A stretch of DNA of 64,000 bases, taken from assembly GCF_963678635.1 (NCBI RefSeq), contig NC_087066.1, forward strand, positions 14,182,517 through 14,246,516. Reading direction: 5' to 3'. Positions 19,993 to 33,176 of this stretch are shown here, piece by piece. Both the position numbers and the translations under genes were made by a program. The notes under the pieces were generated by a model. That model made no database searches, was not told where the DNA came from, and saw nothing but the letters and a program-made list of their open reading frames with translations. Within the stretch, counting starts at the first letter, position 1, and every line of letters begins with the position of its first letter. The stretch comes from Symsagittifera roscoffensis (taxonomy: Eukaryota; Xenacoelomorpha; Acoela; Convolutidae).

Positions 19993-21858
19993 GTGCTCTT
20001 CAGCACATGCTCCTATCGAAAAAAATTTGTTCGTAATTTTAAACCAAAAAATGTGTTGAAAACGGAATGGTTCGATTCAGAATGTCAGCAATTGTTGATT
20101 AAGAAACAGAATTCACTCAGATCATATCGCAGTCAAAGCACGAGCGATAATTGGTCAAAGTACCAGTTTTTACGTAATCAAATGAGCCAATTGATTAGAA
20201 GTAAACAACTCGATCACTCAAAAAATTGTTTTTCACTTCTCAGCACTATCCAACAAAAATGGAAATATATTAACCAAGTAAGAGGTACATGTTCTGGCAA
20301 CAATCGAATTACAGTTCTACGAAATTCCTTCAGTGAAATGAAAACCCAAGACAAAAAAATTGCTAATCATTTAAATTATATTTTTTCAAACTTAGGCGAA
20401 ATTTTCGGCGCTAAAAAGCCTCCGAATTACAACAAATCTGCCTCTGAATCTGCACCTTTCCATTTTCAACACATTACAGTGAAGCAATGCTTTGATATAG
20501 TTCGAAAAATCAATGTTAGAAAACCTCTCGGACCTTGTACCGTACCTGCTTGGGCAATCATTGACGGTCAATCAGTTATAGTTCCACATTTTACTTTTGT
20601 CATAAATAGTTGGTTAGATGAGAACATTTTCCCGATCGAACTAAAAAAAGCACACGTAACCCCTTTGTTTAAAAAAGATGACCCAATGGATGCAAAAAAT
20701 TTACGGCCAATATCCATAACTTGTGCTTTTTCTAAAATTTTTGAAAAAAATTTTACATGCCCAAATAACAGAACATCTTGACAAATTTCAAATAATGACA
20801 CCATTTCAATTCGGATTTCGCAAAACATTTCAACACAATATGCTCTTGTTTATGTGACAGAAAGTATTCGAAATCAAATAGATTCAAAAAAAATCGTACA
20901 TGCAGCTTTATTAGATCTGTCCAAGGCTTTTGATTCTATTTCGCATGAAGTTTTAATTGAAAAAATGCTTTCTCTCGGTTTTTCAAAGGGAGCAAATGCT
21001 TTAATTGCTAGCTTCCTAAACAAACGTATTCAAAGAGTAAACGTCAATGGAATCTTTTCTAACTGGATTGAAATCAAACGAGGTGTCCCACAAGGAACGG
21101 TACTTGGTCCGTTATTGTTCAATTTATATGTTAATGACATACAAGAGCGATGATATGATGGTTGTACTTTAGTTCAATATGCTGACGACTGTATGGTTTT
21201 TTCCTCTTCTATAATTTCTGAGGATGCTTTGAATCGATTGCAAAAATCACTCAATAATCTAACGGAATTTTTTGCAGAGAACCAATTGAATCTGAATGCA
21301 TCTAAGTCGGAATTTATAACATTTTGTCAAAAAAATGATAGCAAAAATGTAGATACTGATACAATAGTAATTAATGGGCATTATGTAGCCAAAAAATTAG
21401 AATGCAAATATTTAGGCCTTATTCTTGATTCAAGTTTATCTTTTCATGCTCAAATTAAAACAATTCTCCAAAAAATGGCACAAGGAATTAAAACTATAGA
21501 TAAAATTGGACAACAACTGCCGACATTATCATTAGTTGCCTTGCTTCATTGTCTTGTTTTATCACATTTAGATTATTCAGCAATATTTTTACAACAAATT
21601 AATGCTATTTTGATGCTATCTCTAGAGAAACAGTTGAAGTGGGCGTTAAAAAGAACATATTTCAGATCGAAACTTAAATCTTCTTCCCTTCTTCACATTA
21701 GCAAATCGTTCATTGGAATCGAGAAAAGAATTGAGTTAAAGTGTATAACATACTTATACCAATATCTTACAAACAAAAAGAAGGCTTTTCAAAATACATT
21801 GAGACTACCGACTGCCAATTATAGGCTCAATAAAAGAACGAAACAAATTATTTTTTGA
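19993..21858 (+). pseudogene. LINE reverse transcriptase, broken
   Basis: The frame 19993-20781 carries the thumb-side/N-terminal region and KKAHVTPLFKKDDPMDAKNLRPIS, the RT fingers entry. After a frameshift near 20760-20860 comes AALLDLSKAFDSISHEVL (the F-D-x-x motif A), then RGVPQGTVLGPLLFNLYVND. After a TGA at 21151 the frame reads LVQYADDCMVF (YADD box, 21178-21189) and CKYLGLILDSSL. The motif style is CR1/L2. An exact duplicate lies at 24514-26379 with the same lesions. Confidence 0.9.
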
Positions 21859-22440
21859 CAAACATTGTTCAACCGCTTCTCTACAAAAATCATTTTTTCA
21901 TTTGACTTCTAAAAAATGGAACTCACTGCGCATAGTTTTGCGCAATTTAGAAAAATCGAGAACTTGATTCAAGAAAAAATTGAAAGAATTTTACGTGAGT
22001 GAATTGAGAAACAATCCAATATGTACAAATACAAATATGTGGCTTGATTTCCGTTTTTGCTAGTTCTCTATGTTTTAATTTAGTTTAATTTTCCAGACGT
22101 TGTTTGAAAGAGAATCTGTATATACTCTGTATATACGCTGTATGTTTGTACTATCTATAAAATTGTTTGTAAAGTTTTGATACCAGCTCGTTCTTAATTC
22201 TTAAAACTGATGTTTTTTTAGTATCCGTAACTTCATATATTTTAATCAATCACTTTCTGAACTGTAACCGAACTTGTTTTAGTTTTGTTTTGTGTATTGC
22301 TTGTTTTCTGATGTTGTGCTTTTGTTTGATGTAACCAATGAATTTTAACCAATTTTATTATTTACACTTTGCTATACTGATGCCTCGGCTTTTTACTGTA
22401 TAGTAATTCAGGTGTTCTTTCTTCTTCTTCTTCATTACTC

Positions 22441-24080
22441 CCAATTCATGGCAGGAGAGGGTACTGCTCTCTACTCCTTCCCCACTGAAGCCTCCCTTCT
22501 GGCTAATTCCTTCCGCTAACTGTCTTATCGTGCGTAATGGTCAAGATAAGAGGCTTCGTTTTTATATCTTTATCGTCCGACTGTCTCTCGCTAATTCGGT
22601 TGTTGTTCTGATTTTCGTCACTTTTTTGCTCAAAATGGCCGTTTTTTGTATTTCTTAGGAATATTCGTTCAACAATCGAAATTTTGAAAATTTAAAATTC
22701 CCGAATATTCTGAACCTCCTTTGCAGTAATTTTCAACCATTAAGGCCTCTACTTCTATTACTGTGTTGCGTCGGGAGGTTGCACTGTGTCAGTCTGGCAG
22801 AATGGCACACTAAGTATGGGGACGTTCTTATTTTCTAGAGTGGGGGTATTTTGGTAGTGGCCTTTAAGCTGCAACAAAGGTTTTAGTTTGATGTCGCAAG
22901 TGAACCGAATTGGCTCCGACCGTTTGAGGTAGAAAAACACAAGGGATAGTGTCCCTGACTCTTGAGCCAATGGTTATAGGGCCTATTTTTCTTTAACCTC
23001 ATATGTGACTTGAGTAGGCGACTGTTACAAAAGTTTGATATTTTGGATGGTGTCTCACACAGTTCTTTCCGTCTAGTCCCGTTGTAGTTGTTGATGAATT
23101 CCATTTTTTTTCCTGTAGTCTTCTTTTTGCACATATAATTCGGAATACTGTATAATGTTGCTTTATTAGAATTGTCGATTTCCTCTAAAGTAAGTTTCTT
23201 CAAATTTTCATTCCTTTTCGATAATTTTGCACAAGTTTTTACAGGTGTAAACAGATATAAGACAGATATACACAGGGCTGAGAATCTAAAAATGTTTTGA
23301 AATTTATTTGATTTGAGCAATCAGATAGTGGTAGAATTGTGACATTCGATCAGAATGGCGTCCAAAATGCATGGCAGAATAGAAATTTTACGGGTAACTG
23401 TTGAGCGAGAAAATTGTTTGTTTGGAAGGATTAACGGTGTTAACTGTTGAATTGGACAAATTGGGAAGGGTCAATTTGGATTTTACTACCCTTCCCGTCC
23501 CGCAACAACAAGGCAGCTCTTCGACCGGATTCAAGAATCCGGAGGGGTCTTGGGAAGAGACTTGAAACTCACTTTTAACAACTGATAGCTTCCTGGTATG
23601 CCCTGAATTGAATTGAATAACATCAAATTCTTGTTCAGATAATAGAAGCTAGGAGTTGAGGGAAAGGGTTGATCCATCTCCGATGGATATGATGATTTTT
23701 ATCTACTGAACAAAAACAAAAGTATTATGATAATAAGTAGTAGCCCTGTTTTTAGGAGTGACCTCGAGGTCTGGGGATTCTGAGACCCAGACATGAGCTC
23801 ACTATTTTTGCTTGTAACTAAGTTAGTTTGCGCGATATGGCCGATAGCCTTAAATAGTACAACTTTGCTGATTCGATGTTAATGGACCACACATTGAACT
23901 GGCTTTGGTAGAGACGATTAAAAGCATGTGAAGCTGTGTCTAGACGCTAGCCAGTCGTTTTAGGACCTAGCTTTATTTTCCGTTGGTATGTACTTCCGGG
24001 CGAATGTTACAAATCGTGGTAGAATGTACTTCCGGGCGATCGTTGTAATAGAGGTCTAGTTTTTGATTTTGCTTCCAGTT
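22441..24080. other. FAM21 upstream region (duplicated copy), no gene
   Basis: Non-coding. Contains the LINE 3' flank, the inverted-repeat segment near 23620-23700, and the duplicated FAM21 promoter with two ACTTCCGG motifs (23992-23999, 24028-24035). A minus-strand frame of 145 codons (22883-23320) exists but looks accidental. Confidence 0.6.
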
Positions 24081-24084
24081 GAAT

Positions 24085-24138
24085 ATGGCGAGTGATTCAA
24101 AGCCGTCTTGGGAGTATCCATGGGTGATTATAACATAA
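24085..24138 (+). pseudogene. truncated FAM21 first-exon fragment
   Basis: The first 13 codons of FAM21 (MASDSKPSWEYPW) are copied here, 4,521 bp upstream of the intact gene, with the same acceptor and upstream sequence. At the duplication junction the frame enters LINE endonuclease sequence and stops after four more residues (VIIT). If transcribed from the copied promoter it could yield only a 17-residue peptide. Confidence 0.9.
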
Positions 24139-26956
24139 ATTATCTGGATAGCAAAGAAAAAGAAAATTGAGATTCTATAATTATTCCATATGGATTGAAG
24201 GTTTTTTGTCCAAACGGTGAGACCAGAATTAGTTCCTCAACTAAAACTCATATCGACTACATTATCAGTGACTATGAAACAAACGGCATTGAATTTTGTT
24301 TTGATACACCTTATAAAACCGACCATTTTGCTTCATTTATTTTGACGGACATAAAATGCGGCAAAAGTTTACCGAGGATAATTTCGACTTCCAATAAGAA
24401 AAATTATCATAAAAAGGAATTTTGCAAGACACTCTCCGCTCTTCCTTGATATCTCTTATATCAATGTACAGACGCACAAAACATGTTCTCGACGATGATT
24501 TATTTAATTTCTAGTGCTCTTCAGCACATGCTCCTATCGAAAAAAATTTGTTCGTAATTTTAAACCAAAAAATGTGTTGAAAACGGAATGGTTCGATTCA
24601 GAATGTCAGCAATTGTTGATTAAGAAACAGAATTCACTCAGATCATATCGCAGTCAAAGCACGAGCGATAATTGGTCAAAGTACCAGTTTTTACGTAATC
24701 AAATGAGCCAATTGATTAGAAGTAAACAACTCGATCACTCAAAAAATTGTTTTTCACTTCTCAGCACTATCCAACAAAAATGGAAATATATTAACCAAGT
24801 AAGAGGTACATGTTCTGGCAACAATCGAATTACAGTTCTACGAAATTCCTTCAGTGAAATGAAAACCCAAGACAAAAAAATTGCTAATCATTTAAATTAT
24901 ATTTTTTCAAACTTAGGCGAAATTTTCGGCGCTAAAAAGCCTCCGAATTACAACAAATCTGCCTCTGAATCTGCACCTTTCCATTTTCAACACATTACAG
25001 TGAAGCAATGCTTTGATATAGTTCGAAAAATCAATGTTAGAAAACCTCTCGGACCTTGTACCGTACCTGCTTGGGCAATCATTGACGGTCAATCAGTTAT
25101 AGTTCCACATTTTACTTTTGTCATAAATAGTTGGTTAGATGAGAACATTTTCCCGATCGAACTAAAAAAAGCACACGTAACCCCTTTGTTTAAAAAAGAT
25201 GACCCAATGGATGCAAAAAATTTACGGCCAATATCCATAACTTGTGCTTTTTCTAAAATTTTTGAAAAAAATTTTACATGCCCAAATAACAGAACATCTT
25301 GACAAATTTCAAATAATGACACCATTTCAATTCGGATTTCGCAAAACATTTCAACACAATATGCTCTTGTTTATGTGACAGAAAGTATTCGAAATCAAAT
25401 AGATTCAAAAAAAATCGTACATGCAGCTTTATTAGATCTGTCCAAGGCTTTTGATTCTATTTCGCATGAAGTTTTAATTGAAAAAATGCTTTCTCTCGGT
25501 TTTTCAAAGGGAGCAAATGCTTTAATTGCTAGCTTCCTAAACAAACGTATTCAAAGAGTAAACGTCAATGGAATCTTTTCTAACTGGATTGAAATCAAAC
25601 GAGGTGTCCCACAAGGAACGGTACTTGGTCCGTTATTGTTCAATTTATATGTTAATGACATACAAGAGCGATGATATGATGGTTGTACTTTAGTTCAATA
25701 TGCTGACGACTGTATGGTTTTTTCCTCTTCTATAATTTCTGAGGATGCTTTGAATCGATTGCAAAAATCACTCAATAATCTAACGGAATTTTTTGCAGAG
25801 AACCAATTGAATCTGAATGCATCTAAGTCGGAATTTATAACATTTTGTCAAAAAAATGATAGCAAAAATGTAGATACTGATACAATAGTAATTAATGGGC
25901 ATTATGTAGCCAAAAAATTAGAATGCAAATATTTAGGCCTTATTCTTGATTCAAGTTTATCTTTTCATGCTCAAATTAAAACAATTCTCCAAAAAATGGC
26001 ACAAGGAATTAAAACTATAGATAAAATTGGACAACAACTGCCGACATTATCATTAGTTGCCTTGCTTCATTGTCTTGTTTTATCACATTTAGATTATTCA
26101 GCAATATTTTTACAACAAATTAATGCTATTTTGATGCTATCTCTAGAGAAACAGTTGAAGTGGGCGTTAAAAAGAACATATTTCAGATCGAAACTTAAAT
26201 CTTCTTCCCTTCTTCACATTAGCAAATCGTTCATTGGAATCGAGAAAAGAATTGAGTTAAAGTGTATAACATACTTATACCAATATCTTACAAACAAAAA
26301 GAAGGCTTTTCAAAATACATTGAGACTACCGACTGCCAATTATAGGCTCAATAAAAGAACGAAACAAATTATTTTTTGACAAACATTGTTCAACCGCTTC
26401 TCTACAAAAATCATTTTTTCATTTGACTTCTAAAAAATGGAACTCACTGCGCATAGTTTTGCGCAATTTAGAAAAATCGAGAACTTGATTCAAGAAAAAA
26501 TTGAAAGAATTTTACGTGAGTGAATTGAGAAACAATCCAATATGTACAAATACAAATATGTGGCTTGATTTCCGTTTTTGCTAGTTCTCTATGTTTTAAT
26601 TTAGTTTAATTTTCCAGACGTTGTTTGAAAGAGAATCTGTATATACTCTGTATATACGCTGTATGTTTGTACTATCTATAAAATTGTTTGTAAAGTTTTG
26701 ATACCAGCTCGTTCTTAATTCTTAAAACTGATGTTTTTTTAGTATCCGTAACTTCATATATTTTAATCAATCACTTTCTGAACTGTAACCGAACTTGTTT
26801 TAGTTTTGTTTTGTGTATTGCTTGTTTTCTGATGTTGTGCTTTTGTTTGATGTAACCAATGAATTTTAACCAATTTTATTATTTACACTTTGCTATACTG
26901 ATGCCTCGGCTTTTTACTGTATAGTAATTCAGGTGTTCTTTCTTCTTCTTCTTCAT
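24125..26956 (+). mobile_element. second, 5'-truncated copy of the LINE created by the duplication
   Basis: Starts inside the endonuclease (GDYNINYLD) and runs through RT to the TTC-rich 3' end near 26940-26955. It shares all stops and frameshifts with the copy at 19604-22435. It therefore arose by segmental duplication after the LINE had decayed, not by a new retrotransposition. Confidence 0.95.
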
Positions 26957-28512
26957 TACTCCCAATTCATGGCAGGAGAGGGTACTGCTCTCTACTCCTT
27001 CCCCACTGAAGCCTCCCTTCTGGCTAATTCCTTCCGCTAACTGTCTTATCGTGCGTAATGGTCAAGATAAGAGGCTTCGTTTTTATATCTTTATCGTCCG
27101 ACTGTCTCTCGCTAATTCGGTTGTTGTTCTGATTTTCGTCACTTTTTTGCTCAAAATGGCCGTTTTTTGTATTTCTTAGGAATATTCGTTCAACAATCGA
27201 AATTTTGAAAATTTAAAATTCCCGAATATTCTGAACCTCCTTTGCAGTAATTTTCAACCATTAAGGCCTCTACTTCTATTACTGTGTTGCGTCGGGAGGT
27301 TGCACTGTGTCAGTCTGGCAGAATGGCACACTAAGTATGGGGACGTTCTTATTTTCTAGAGTGGGGGTATTTTGGTAGTGGCCTTTAAGCTGCAACAAAG
27401 GTTTTAGTCTGATGTCGCAAGTGAACCGAATTGGCTCCGACCGTTTGAGGTAGAAAAACACAAGGGATAGTGTCCCTGACTCTTGAGCCAATGGTTATAG
27501 GGCCTATTTTTCTTTAACCTCATATGTGACTTGAGTAGGCGACTGTTACAAAAGTTTGATATTTTGGATGGTGTCTCACACAGTTCTTTCCGTCTAGTCC
27601 CGTTGTAGTTGTTGATGAATTCCATTTTTTTTCCTGTAGTCTTCTTTTTGCACATATAATTCGGAATACTGTATAATGTTGCTTTATTAGAATTGTCGAT
27701 TTCCTCTAAAGTAAGTTTCTTCAAATTTTCATTCCTTTTCGATAATTTTGCACAAGTTTTTACAGGTGTAAACAGATATAAGACAGATATACACAGGGCT
27801 GAGAATCTAAAAATGTTTTGAAATTTATTTGATTTGAGCAATCAGATAGTGGTAGAATTGTGACATTCGATCAGAATGGCGTCCAAAATGCATGGCAGAA
27901 TAGAAATTTTACGGGTAACTGTTGAGCGAGAAAATTGTTTGTTTGGAAGGATTAACGGTGTTAACTGTTGAATTGGACAAATTGGGAAGGATCAATTTGG
28001 ATTTTACTACCCTTCCCGTCCCGCAACAACAAGGCAGCTCTTCGACCGGATTCAAGAATCCGGAGGGGTCTTGGGAAGAGACTTGAAACTCACTTTTAAC
28101 AACTGATAGCTTCCTGGTATGCCCTGAATTGAATTGAATAACATCAAATTCTTGTTCAGATAATAGAAGCTAGGAGTTGAGGGAAAGGGTTGATCCATCT
28201 CCGATGGATATGATGATTTTTATCTACTGAACAAAAACAAAAGTATTATGATAATAAGTAGTAGCCCTGTTTTTAGGAGTGACCTCGAGGTCTGGGGATT
28301 CTGAGACCCAGACATGAGCTCACTATTTTTGCTTGTAACTAAGTTAGTTTGCGCGATATGGCCGATAGCCTTAAATAGTACAACTTTGCTGATTCGATGT
28401 TAATGGACCACACATTGAACTGGCTTTGGTAGAGACGATTAAAAGCATGTGAAGCTGTGTCTAGACGCTAGCCAGTCGTTTTAGGACCTAGCTTTATTTT
28501 CCGTTGGTATGT

Positions 28513-28556
28513 ACTTCCGGGCGAATGTTACAAATCGTGGTAGAATGTACTTCCGG
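28513..28556 (+). promoter_or_regulatory. two ETS-type sites in the FAM21 promoter
   Basis: ACTTCCGG occurs at 28513-28520 and 28549-28556, 50-95 bp before the start codon. Its complement CCGGAAGT is the canonical ETS/GABP element common in housekeeping promoters. Both sites sit in a GTACTTCCGGGCGA context. They imply that transcription starts close to the acceptor at 28598-28599, leaving no room for a normal upstream cis-spliced exon. Confidence 0.6.
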
Positions 28557-28605
28557 GCGATCGTTGTAATAGAGGTCTAGTTTTTGATTTTGCTTCCAGT
28601 TGAAT

Positions 28606-31600
28606 ATGGCGAGTGATTCAAAGCCGTCTTGGGAGTATCCATGGGAGCCTGAAGAAATTCGACAGAATAATGCACCATGGAGTTTGGCGGGAGATAAAGC
28701 AATGTCTCTCTATTTAGATAAATCTTCTACGGATTTTACTACGAATGCGATCAAAACTCACGAAGGAATGGGCGAACTAAATACACGAAGCTCCTTACTA
28801 GCCACAAAGCTTGACAATGCGTTCAATGATTTTCAACTTCTATCAAATACACAGTTTCTTGAAAATAGAATAGAAGAAGAGCCATTGGAATTTATTGAAG
28901 CTCAACGCGAAAAGGAACTCAGAGAAGTTGAGGCTTCGAAGATTTTAACTAAAGAAGAAAAGGAAGAGCTTTTGAAAGAGACCTTCAAAAAATGTTTGCT
29001 TTCCTCGCTGCGTATTTATCAACAAACCCAAACTATAGGTACTTCCAGAAATGAGAATATTGTCAATGAGTTAGAAGATTTCGATGATCGGCCTACCCTA
29101 CCACATATCATAGGGAGTGACGACTATAAATCAAGTTCAACTGGAGGTGTCGTTTTCAATCTTCCCCCCAAGAAGAAAAAACCAGTCACTCATAATACCT
29201 CAGAAGTTACTACAAATGGGTTTCACGAAGATCTGAGTCCTCAAGGTATGGAATGGCTTCCTTATGTGATCAATTTTTGATTTCATTGCAGAGTCGTTTG
29301 TTGAACGATGCTTGAGTTTTACATATTGACTTGTCATTTTTTTTGCTTCTATGCTTTCGATAATCAAGGTTATGCAACAGGGTCATAGGCTTTTTCCTTA
29401 AATAAATTTGTTCACAGAATGGTACATTTAGAAGGAAATAAGAAATGGTAAATTTAAAAATATGAGAATGTTTCTGCATGTTCCTCTTACATTGGTCTCG
29501 TGATAGCATCTTAGGTGGTAGATGAAAGATCTTGCTTTTTTCCCGAAACTGTTTCAGTGGATTTTCTACGCATTAGCTGTCGTCTCTAATTCTATTGTTT
29601 TTTTAAAATTAGTTTCCTGCTTTATGTTTGACCTTGATTTAACTTTATTAATGTTTTTTTTTGAAAACCTTAAATTAACTTCTTGGAACCTCTTTGTATT
29701 AAAAATTATTTCATCTTCTTAGTTTTTTTTCACATTGGAAGCTTTGTGTGATTTTTACTCGATAATTCTGAAGAAGGCTGCTGTTTGGTTTATATATTTT
29801 TTTTTCGTGGAGGTAATTAAAATCCTGAGTTGATAAGACAATTTTCTTGGTATAATTTTTCGATCAGTTTTTTTGTCAATCGATTTCTCTGATGGTTTTA
29901 GTACTTTCTAACCTATATTTACTGGAACTATAACCGTTTTAGGCATTGTCCTCGGGTTGAGGAAGCCTTAGTTGACACCAGATCAGAAATTGTTTTTTAA
30001 ATTATATAAATAATATTTGCTAAATAATTTTTAGAATTATTTTTATTCAGAATTATTTTATTTTACATATAATAATGTATGTAAAATAATACATCGCCTC
30101 GGTGTGTACCTGTGGCTTAAGATATATTTTTTTGTTGTTTAGATGACGTGGACGACGAAAATCTGTTTCCTGACGCGTCAAACTTAGACCAGTCTCAACT
30201 CGAAGACAGCACTCCTCTGATGCAAAATGACACTCGAACTGGGACAGCTCCTACAGAGTTATTAACATCATTTGAGTCGAATCAGTCAGACGAAACTGTT
30301 GTTAGTGAGAAACCTGAACCCATTCAGCGATCTCTAAATGGAACTACTAATATTCTATACCCGAAGATAGAATCTGACTCTGAGAGCGAGGAAGAAGGCG
30401 ATATATTCGAGGCCAAAAAGTCTAAAGCTGGAACTTCTAAAGATGATAAAGATATAAATAACTCTGGTCTCAAAGCAAATGGCACTGAGCCAACTGGCTC
30501 AGTTAAAAAGCCAGATGCGCAAATGAATGGCCTGGGGTTCGAAGCGCCTCCTCCTGTTAGTAATTTCGAGTCTAGTGACGAAGACAGTGATGAAATTTTG
30601 TTATTCCAACCAAAGCCACGAGAGATTAATTCGAACCGGAAGCCAACTCTGAAATTAGAAGATGATGACTTAGATTCCTCGCCTGTTAGGAAAGAACTGC
30701 TGAAACAGACATCTGTTGCGATCGAAGAGGAAAAAGAGCCACCTGTTACTCAAGCGCCAGAAAAGAAACCAGACTTCATGAGTATGTTTGCAGATTGGAG
30801 TGATGATGACGATGACTTCATATTTGGTGTGAACAAGCCACAAAAACAAAACATGTTTGCTGCTGATGGTAAAGCAGCATCAGCAAAGAAACCTCCTCAA
30901 AATAAACCGACAGCCGACGTGGAAACTGCTGAAATTACGAAAGGCTTCGATCAAGGAGATGACGCCCGAATAACCGATAACGATCAATCTTTTGACGACC
31001 CAGAAGACACTAATATTCGGAGCTCTTCGCCGATTGTGCAGCAAGCAGTACCGAGCAGTTTACCCGATAAAAACGAATCTAAATTGGACGATGAAGTTGT
31101 AGAAAGTGCAGCGAAAGCAAAACCAGCTATTGATTGCAGTGAAAGTAGTAGCGATGATGATGGTGGGTTCCCGAATGCCATGAAGAACAAATCAGCGGCT
31201 AGTAAGAATATGGCTAATATTTTTACTCAAAACTCTTTAGATAGTGATGATGGCGACGACATGTTCACGAGTTCTCTCCAGGTTCCAAAGCTGCAACAGA
31301 AGCCCGTCAGTGAGCCAGTATCACAAATTTCGAAAGAGGCCAGCAATGATAATTTGCCTCAGTCTGCTACAAAATCAAATATCGGATCAAAAGATTCAGT
31401 AGTTAAAGAAACGGTTTCGAAGAAACCAGAGCCCAAACCATCTCGAAGGTTTTCAACTGACAGTGACGAAGATCTATTTAAAACTTTTTCGAGCAGTAAA
31501 TCAAAGCCAGTAATTGAGAAGAAAGAAACTGTGCAAACTCAGTATTCAGATGATGATGACCTGTTTGCTCCAAAACCTAAAAAAGAGACGACAACTCCAC

Positions 31601-32712
31601 GTTCGAAAACAGGACCAGCTGTATCAGCCGAACTCAGCTCCAACGATCCACCAGTCGAAAAGTTTTCGGAACCCGATTCAATGTCCTTGCCTGTTTCGGA
31701 TCCCCTAGGAACAGTTTTATCGAAAGATGAGAAAAGTTACCCCGTTTCTAGGGATGTCAGTCTCCCCGTTAACAAAGCACCAAGTGTTATATTGTCTGAC
31801 GAGGATATTTTTGCCGAGAAACCATCGAAACTTGTCGAGGTGAAAGAAAAACAGCAGACGCCTGCTGAGCCTGAAAAAGAAGGTAAGGATGCGTCTCAAG
31901 ATGAAGTGGATGAGACGAAGACCAAGCCCGCAAAAGGAAAAGTAGCACAGCTTGGAAATAAATTGAACCTAACTGCTAGTATGCTGCGAGCACCTGGTGC
32001 GCCAATGTCCAAGACATTTGGAGCAGCTACAAGTCCAATGGGCTCTTCAGCCGGTCCAAGTGTTGCTGCTGGTAGTTTTTCGGGCTCCGGATCTAGTGGA
32101 CCTGCTGGAGCATCCACTGGTTTGAATGTGACAGAAATTGGAAAGGATAAGGCTAAACTTGGGCCTAGAAGGCGTCCACCTTCTAGACTTGGAAGAGCTA
32201 AGCCGACCACTGTCATTGGTATTGAAGTGTTTGACTACACCAATCTCAACACTGAAACAATAGAACCTGTGCGAGGAAAAAAGGACTTCACCTCAAAGTT
32301 GCCTTTTGAATTACCGGAGGAGCAACCGCAAATAAATGTAATTCCTGAAACGAAACCAGAAGTGGTGAGCATTGGAACCACGAATCGAATGAAGGCACCA
32401 GAAATTGACATTTTCAATGATTCAAACTTATCTGAACCGTCTAAACCAAATCCGAAGGAGAATGATGTGAAATTGGGATCTAAGGACATAGATATCATTG
32501 ACATTTTTGACGAATCAATCCAGCTGTCAAACAATGGTCCGGACAGCAAAGCATCTAAAGTGGATTCAGTTATTGGCAAAGGAGAAAGCGCTACTAAAAA
32601 GAAGAAAGCACAATCTAAAACCAAGACAAAGAAATCAGCAACAGCTAAGCTGGAGAAACAAAAGAAGAATGATGATATTTTTGATACCCCTGATGATATT
32701 TTTGATGACTAG
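28606..32712 (+). CDS. FAM21: WASH complex subunit FAM21/WASHC2
   Basis: Two coding exons, 28606-29245 and 30143-32712, joined at CTCAAG|GTATGG...TTGTTTAG|ATGACG in frame; 1,069 residues. Residues 1-210 form the FAM21 head that docks on the WASH complex (WEYPWEPEEIRQNNAPWSLA; FNDFQLLSNTQFLENR; DRPTLPHIIGS). The rest is a disordered acidic tail with many short acidic-aromatic motifs such as DEDLFKTF, DDDLFAPK, DEDIFAEKP and DIFDTPDDIFDD, which in this family bind VPS35 of retromer. The gene therefore acts at endosomes in actin-dependent sorting. It is somewhat shorter than the vertebrate protein. A 3' splice acceptor (TGCTTCCAG, ending 28599) lies 6 nt before the ATG. The ~900-bp intron holds only a short dispersed repeat. 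Confidence 0.92.
29348..29418 (+). repeat. short dispersed repeat, copy in FAM21 intron (second copy 41226-41295)
   Basis: Both copies end in CTTAAATAAnTTTGTTCACAG and share diverged upstream sequence (CTTTCGATAATCAAGG vs CTTTGCGATAAGCAATGG) over about 70 bp. No target duplications were recognised. Confidence 0.55.
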
Positions 32713-33064
32713 TTAGTAATCATCGATTGATTAGAAAAATAGCTATATGCGATCACAATAATTATTTAAACGTACTGTAATCTGTGATTATGTTGTACTT
32801 GACAAAGCAGATATCTCGACTAGAACTTGCAGGAGCTTTTTAGTAGCCCGATATTTTGAATTCTTAGCGGTCTTTGCGCTTTGGGATTCCGAACTGCTGA
32901 ACGGCAATTGTAATTATGCAAATGACTTCGGTCGAAATATTTTATCATGGTGAGATAAAAAATGATTCATGTTATAATGGTGCTATTCATCTATCAACTG
33001 TTATTTGTTCATTATCGATTTTTTACGAGTTCCGAAATGTTCTATATTCTATTCAAATTAGATT

Positions 33065-33161
33065 AATAAAGTTTTTAACGTCATGTTTCCCAACAACGTT
33101 CAAAGAATAACCTTCTCTTCATTAATTGAATGTACTGGGTTTTAAATATTGCTTTTTGCAG
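33065..33161 (+). promoter_or_regulatory. FAM21 poly(A) signal followed by NUP98 splice acceptor
   Basis: AATAAA at 33065-33070 is the nearest good signal after the FAM21 stop (32712). The acceptor GCTTTTTGCAG ends at 33161, only 91 nt further on and 15 nt before the NUP98 ATG. A poly(A) signal about 100 nt ahead of an acceptor is the spacing seen at internal operon genes in trans-splicing animals. Interpretation is inferential; the sequence elements are direct. Confidence 0.6.
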
Positions 33162-33176
33162 ATAGAACTGTTATAG

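Larger units (their letters stand above)
17830..22440 (+). mobile_element. decayed CR1/L2-type non-LTR retrotransposon
   Basis: Plus-strand order: a small charged ORF, an SGNH/GDSL-esterase-like ORF1, a hydrophobic segment ending in a 2A-like NPGP, an apurinic-type endonuclease, an RT with YADD, then a 3' UTR ending around a TTCTTCTTCTTC microsatellite (about 22420-22435), typical of CR1/L2 tails. Several stops and frame changes make it inactive. Esterase-bearing ORF1 and 2A-like sequences are known from CR1/L2-related LINEs of several invertebrates. The 5' end is uncertain. Confidence 0.85.
19600..28645. repeat. 4,521-bp direct tandem duplication
   Basis: The block 19600-24120 is repeated at 24121-28641, with a constant offset of 4,521 bp checked at many points. 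The junction at 24121-24124 is TGGG, shared by both parents (19600-19603 and 28642-28645), a 4-bp microhomology. Only two differences were noticed: T at 22889 versus C at 27410, and G versus A at about 23470/27991. The unit contains the LINE 3' half plus the FAM21 upstream region and first 13 codons. Confidence 0.95.

Noticed and set aside
22883-23320. 145-codon minus-strand frame, repeated at 27404-27841
   Set aside because: It is repeated only because the whole 4.5-kb block is duplicated. It has no recognisable domain and lies in FAM21 upstream DNA.
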